Assembly (NCBI GenBank): GCA_021813025.1
Contig: JAKAME010000036.1
Location: 1-14,620 of the forward strand
Reading direction: 5' to 3'
DNA length: 14,620 nucleotides
Origin: Microcaldota archaeon
Lineage (GTDB): Archaea > Micrarchaeota > Micrarchaeia > Anstonellales > Anstonellaceae
Both the position numbers and the translations under genes were made by a program. Below the pieces are notes generated by a model. It saw nothing but the letters and a program-made list of their open reading frames with translations. It made no database searches and was not told the origin of the DNA. This document shows, piece by piece, positions 12,304 through 14,620 of the stretch (within the stretch, counting starts at the first letter, position 1; the number at the start of each line of letters is the position of its first letter).

Positions 12304-14620
12304 TTACTTCACCATCTTGTCGCGGCCCACTTTCTGCCTTAGCATCTCAAGGGTGGGCGAGGCCGGGTCAAGCTCGTGAGCCTTTTGCGAGTCTGCGCGC
12401 GCGCCGCTCTCATCGCCAGAGTAGAGGCGCGCAATGGCGCGGTCGGTGTAGAAAACGGCTACTTTCGGGCTGATTGCAATGGCCTTGCTCACGTCGGCAA
12501 TGGCGCCCGCATAGTCGCCCACCGAGCTTTTGGCAGAGCCGCGGTTCACATAGGCTTCGGCCAGTGTGGGGTCCATCTCGATGGCCTTGTCATAGTCCTT
12601 GAGCGCGCCCGCGTAATCGCCTGAATTGATTTTGGAAAATCCTGACTCGAAATAGGAGAGGGCGGAGGCAGAGTCGGGGCGGGGCGGAGTTGCTGCAAAA
12701 GGCTTTGGCGCCATTCCGGCCGGCTTGGAGAATGAGGCAGGCGTTTCCTTGCCGCGCAGATAGGAGGGCAGGAAGCGGGTGATTGAGAGCTTGGATTGCG
12801 GGGCAGGGGACGCAGGCTTTGGAACTGCCGTCATGACGGATGGCTGGGCGGGCTTGGAGAATGGCTGCACAGAGAGCGAAGAGGGGGGCTTGGAGAGGGA
12901 GGCGGAAGAGGGCGCGGAGAAAGAAGAGGGCTTTGGCTGTATGGAAGAGCTGGCTGGGGCTGAAAGCGAGGGAAGGGCTGGCGGGGAAGGCTTGGAGGAG
13001 GACAGGGCCGCCTCCAAGTCAAGCTTGAATGATGAGGATGCGCCCTCGCCGGCTTTTGCCTTCTTTTTGGCGGACGGCCGCGAGGCTTTCTTTCCCTTCT
13101 CCTTCTCCCCCGCGCCGGGCGCGCCCGCGGGGCGGCCGAGCTTGGGGTCAAGCTCGATTGCGCGGCTGAAGTCCTTTATCGCGCCGCTGAAATCCTTGCG
13201 CGTATTCTTGAGCGCGCCGCGCAGGGCGTATGCTTGCGCGTTCTTGGAGTCGAGCGAGATGGCGCGGGTGCAGTCCTTGAGCGCGCCGGAAATGTCCTTG
13301 CGCTTCTGGCGCACCAGCGCGCGCTGGTAGTAAGTGTCAGCCTGCCTGGGGTTGAGGAGAATGGACTTGTCAAAGTCATGGCGCGCGCCGGACAGGTCGC
13401 CAAGGCTTGTCTTGGCCATGGCCCGCTCTGTCCACGCAAGCGCATTGGATTGGTCAAGCGCAAGGGCCTTGTCAAGGTCGGAAACTGCGCCTGCGGCGTC
13501 TTTGGCCGCCATCTTGGCCGAGGCTCTGTCACGCAAGATGGCGGCAGACTTGGCTTTTGGCGTGAGCGAGAGGGCATGGCTGAAGTCCGAGATGGCTCCG
13601 GCATAATCCGAAAGACGGGAGCGCGCAAGCCCGCGGCCATGGTAGGCTGATGCCGACTGGCCGTCCAGCTTGAGCGACTGGTCATAGTCCTTGACTGCTT
13701 CCTTCCAGTCCTTCATGGCCGAGCGGGCGGAGGCGCGCAAAGTCCAGCCTTCAGCCGACTTGGGGTCAAGGCGCAGGCAATGGGCCAAATCCTTGAGCGC
13801 GCCGGGATGGTTTCCAAGCGCGCTCTTGGCTGCTGCGCGGCGCAGATAGGCCGAGGGAGCGCGGGGGTTGAGCGCGATGGCGCGGGTGGCGTCGGAAATG
13901 GCGGCCTCGTAGTGGCCGAGGCGGTTGCGGCAGTAGGCGCGGTTGTTGTAGGCGTCAGGCAGGTCGGGCATGAGCTCGATGGCCCTGTCATAGGCGCTTG
14001 AGGCTGCGGCGAAGTCGCCCACATGCTGCTTGGCCATGCCGAATCCGTAGAAGGCCAATGCCGACTTGGGGTCAAGGGCCATCGCTGATTCGAAATCTGG
14101 CAGGCTGGCCGCGAAGTCTCCCAAATGGCATTTGCAAAGCCCGCGGTTCACATAAGCCTCGGCAACTGCTGCATCAAAGCGGATGGAGCGCTCGAAATCA
14201 GCAAGAGCGTGGGTGTAATCTCCCAAATGCTGTCTGGCTACTCCTCTCTCCAGGTAGGCGGAGGCCATGCGGGGGGAGATGGAAATGGCGCGGGTGCAGT
14301 CGGCTACAGCGGCCGCGTGCTGGCCAAGCTGGTTTTTCGCATAAGCGCGCTGCGCCCAAGCCTGTGAGGAGCGCGGGTCGAGCTCAAGCGCGCGGCTGGC
14401 GTCCGAAATGGCCGACTCGTGGCGGCCCAGCTGGTTTTTGGCCTTTGCGCGGGCGGCAAGAGCCGGGGCCATGCCTGAGTTGATGGAGAGGGCGGAGTCA
14501 AAGTCCTTGATTGCGCCCGCAAAATCGCCCAAAGAGCTTTTGGCCATGCCGCGGGCAAGGTATGCGTCGCCGATGCCGCCTGCCGCCGGGGCCGGCATGC
14601 CGATGTTGGCCGCTTTAGGA
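12304..14620 (-). CDS. Large TPR-repeat protein with Ser/Pro-rich linker, 5' end outside the window
   Basis: The reading frame is open up to the window edge: upstream of the first in-window ATG (14598) the codons read PKAANIG without a stop, so the gene very likely begins outside. From that ATG, 764 residues are seen. Residues 10 to about 487 hold 14 consecutive TPR motifs of 34 residues (one of 36), with the usual W/Y-x-x-RG/A..K..LGD...A..D...AI.L.P pattern. Residues about 488-641 form a low-complexity linker, first Lys-rich (GEKEKGKKASRPSAKKKAKA), then Ser/Pro/Ala-rich. Residues 642-764 hold three more TPRs and a basic C-terminus. TPR arrays are protein-protein scaffolds; the partner is unknown. 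No signal peptide or membrane helix is visible in this part. The small zinc-ribbon membrane protein follows after 26 nt. Confidence 0.88.
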   Translation of the reverse strand, partial: PKAANIGMPAPAAGGIGDAYLARGMAKSSLGDFAGAIKDFDSALSINSGMAPALAARAKAKNQLGRHESAISDASRALELDPRSSQAWAQRAYAKNQLGQHAAAVADCTRAISISPRMASAYLERGVARQHLGDYTHALADFERSIRFDAAVAEAYVNRGLCKCHLGDFAASLPDFESAMALDPKSALAFYGFGMAKQHVGDFAAASSAYDRAIELMPDLPDAYNNRAYCRNRLGHYEAAISDATRAIALNPRAPSAYLRRAAAKSALGNHPGALKDLAHCLRLDPKSAEGWTLRASARSAMKDWKEAVKDYDQSLKLDGQSASAYHGRGLARSRLSDYAGAISDFSHALSLTPKAKSAAILRDRASAKMAAKDAAGAVSDLDKALALDQSNALAWTERAMAKTSLGDLSGARHDFDKSILLNPRQADTYYQRALVRQKRKDISGALKDCTRAISLDSKNAQAYALRGALKNTRKDFSGAIKDFSRAIELDPKLGRPAGAPGAGEKEKGKKASRPSAKKKAKAGEGASSSFKLDLEAALSSSKPSPPALPSLSAPASSSIQPKPSSFSAPSSASLSKPPSSLSVQPFSKPAQPSVMTAVPKPASPAPQSKLSITRFLPSYLRGKETPASFSKPAGMAPKPFAATPPRPDSASALSYFESGFSKINSGDYAGALKDYDKAIEMDPTLAEAYVNRGSAKSSVGDYAGAIADVSKAIAISPKVAVFYTDRAIARLYSGDESGARADSQKAHELDPASPTLEMLRQKVGRDKMVK
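12676..13137 (-). other. Low-complexity Ser/Pro/Ala/Lys linker between two TPR blocks
   Basis: About 154 residues without predicted structure: a Lys-rich start, one short possible helix (FKLDLEAALSSS), then repeats of PSS, KP and SAP. A short hydrophobic motif, SITRFLPSYLRG, lies near its end. It is likely a flexible tether; the short motif could be a docking site. Confidence 0.6.
13138..14571 (-). repeat. Array of 14 TPR-coding units (about 102 bp each)
   Basis: The DNA itself is a diverged tandem array with a period of 102 bp. Phrases such as CTTGGGGTCAAG recur at about 13141, 13760 and 14067, and GGCGCGGGT(G/C)GC-type phrases recur near 13260, 13880 and 14290. This indicates growth by unit duplication rather than only protein-level convergence. 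Confidence 0.75.

Noticed and set aside
12779..13330. Plus-strand open frame of 183 codons antisense to the TPR gene linker
   Set aside because: Composition is a mirror of the GC-rich Ser/Pro linker codons; no ribosome binding site or promoter was seen, and the opposite strand has an unmistakable TPR frame.
12304..14598. CRISPR-like spacing in the repetitive 102-bp region
   Set aside because: The repeats are diverged, in-frame TPR codons with no short identical repeats separated by unique spacers.

Overview
The window reads as a stretch of an archaeal chromosome, moderately GC-rich. The archaeal signs are the C-terminal end of an archaeal-type EF-1 beta, a tRNA-Gly without an encoded CCA end, an archaeal DhnA-type class I fructose-bisphosphate aldolase, TATA-like boxes about 26 nt ahead of several starts, and GGTG/GAGG ribosome binding sites. 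Several genes resemble proteins I associate with metagenomic DPANN archaea, but that placement is inference. I see no rRNA, CRISPR array, transposase or integrase.

Layout. (1) 1-204: end of aEF-1 beta (+), running into a convergent DUF1648/SdpI-like membrane protein (-, 212-883). (2) 975-1048: tRNA-Gly(GCC) (+), then a 364-residue protein with a possible transglutaminase-like Cys/His core and a coiled-coil tail. (3) 2382-6641: a carbon-metabolism block on the + strand. The aldolase is followed after 12 nt by an 831-residue multidomain protein, then by a class I fructose-1,6-bisphosphatase. Aldolase and phosphatase catalyse consecutive gluconeogenic steps. (4) 6644-8245 (-): a 533-residue protein built from two copies of a Cys-rich periodic module. 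It shares a 183-bp divergent promoter region with a 224-residue unknown protein (+). (5) 9172-11763: argG and argH (+), the last two steps of arginine synthesis, separated by a T-rich tract, a small hairpin and promoter-like sequence. (6) 11795-14620 (-): a very long TPR protein that leaves the window at its 5' end, followed by a small AT-richer two-TM zinc-ribbon protein.

The most striking gene is the 831-residue protein at 3162-5657. It has an N-terminal helical-repeat-like region, a central region whose HGS and NSCS motifs look like the His/Cys dyad of clan CD (caspase/gingipain-type) peptidases, and a C-terminal domain matching the Bacteroidetes-type T9SS (Por secretion) sorting tail, NYPNPF included. 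It has no signal peptide and lies in an archaeal gluconeogenic gene cluster. The second is the 533-residue protein, in which cysteines fall in a strict 12-residue register (repeated CxxC), duplicated in tandem with an offset of exactly 23 such periods.
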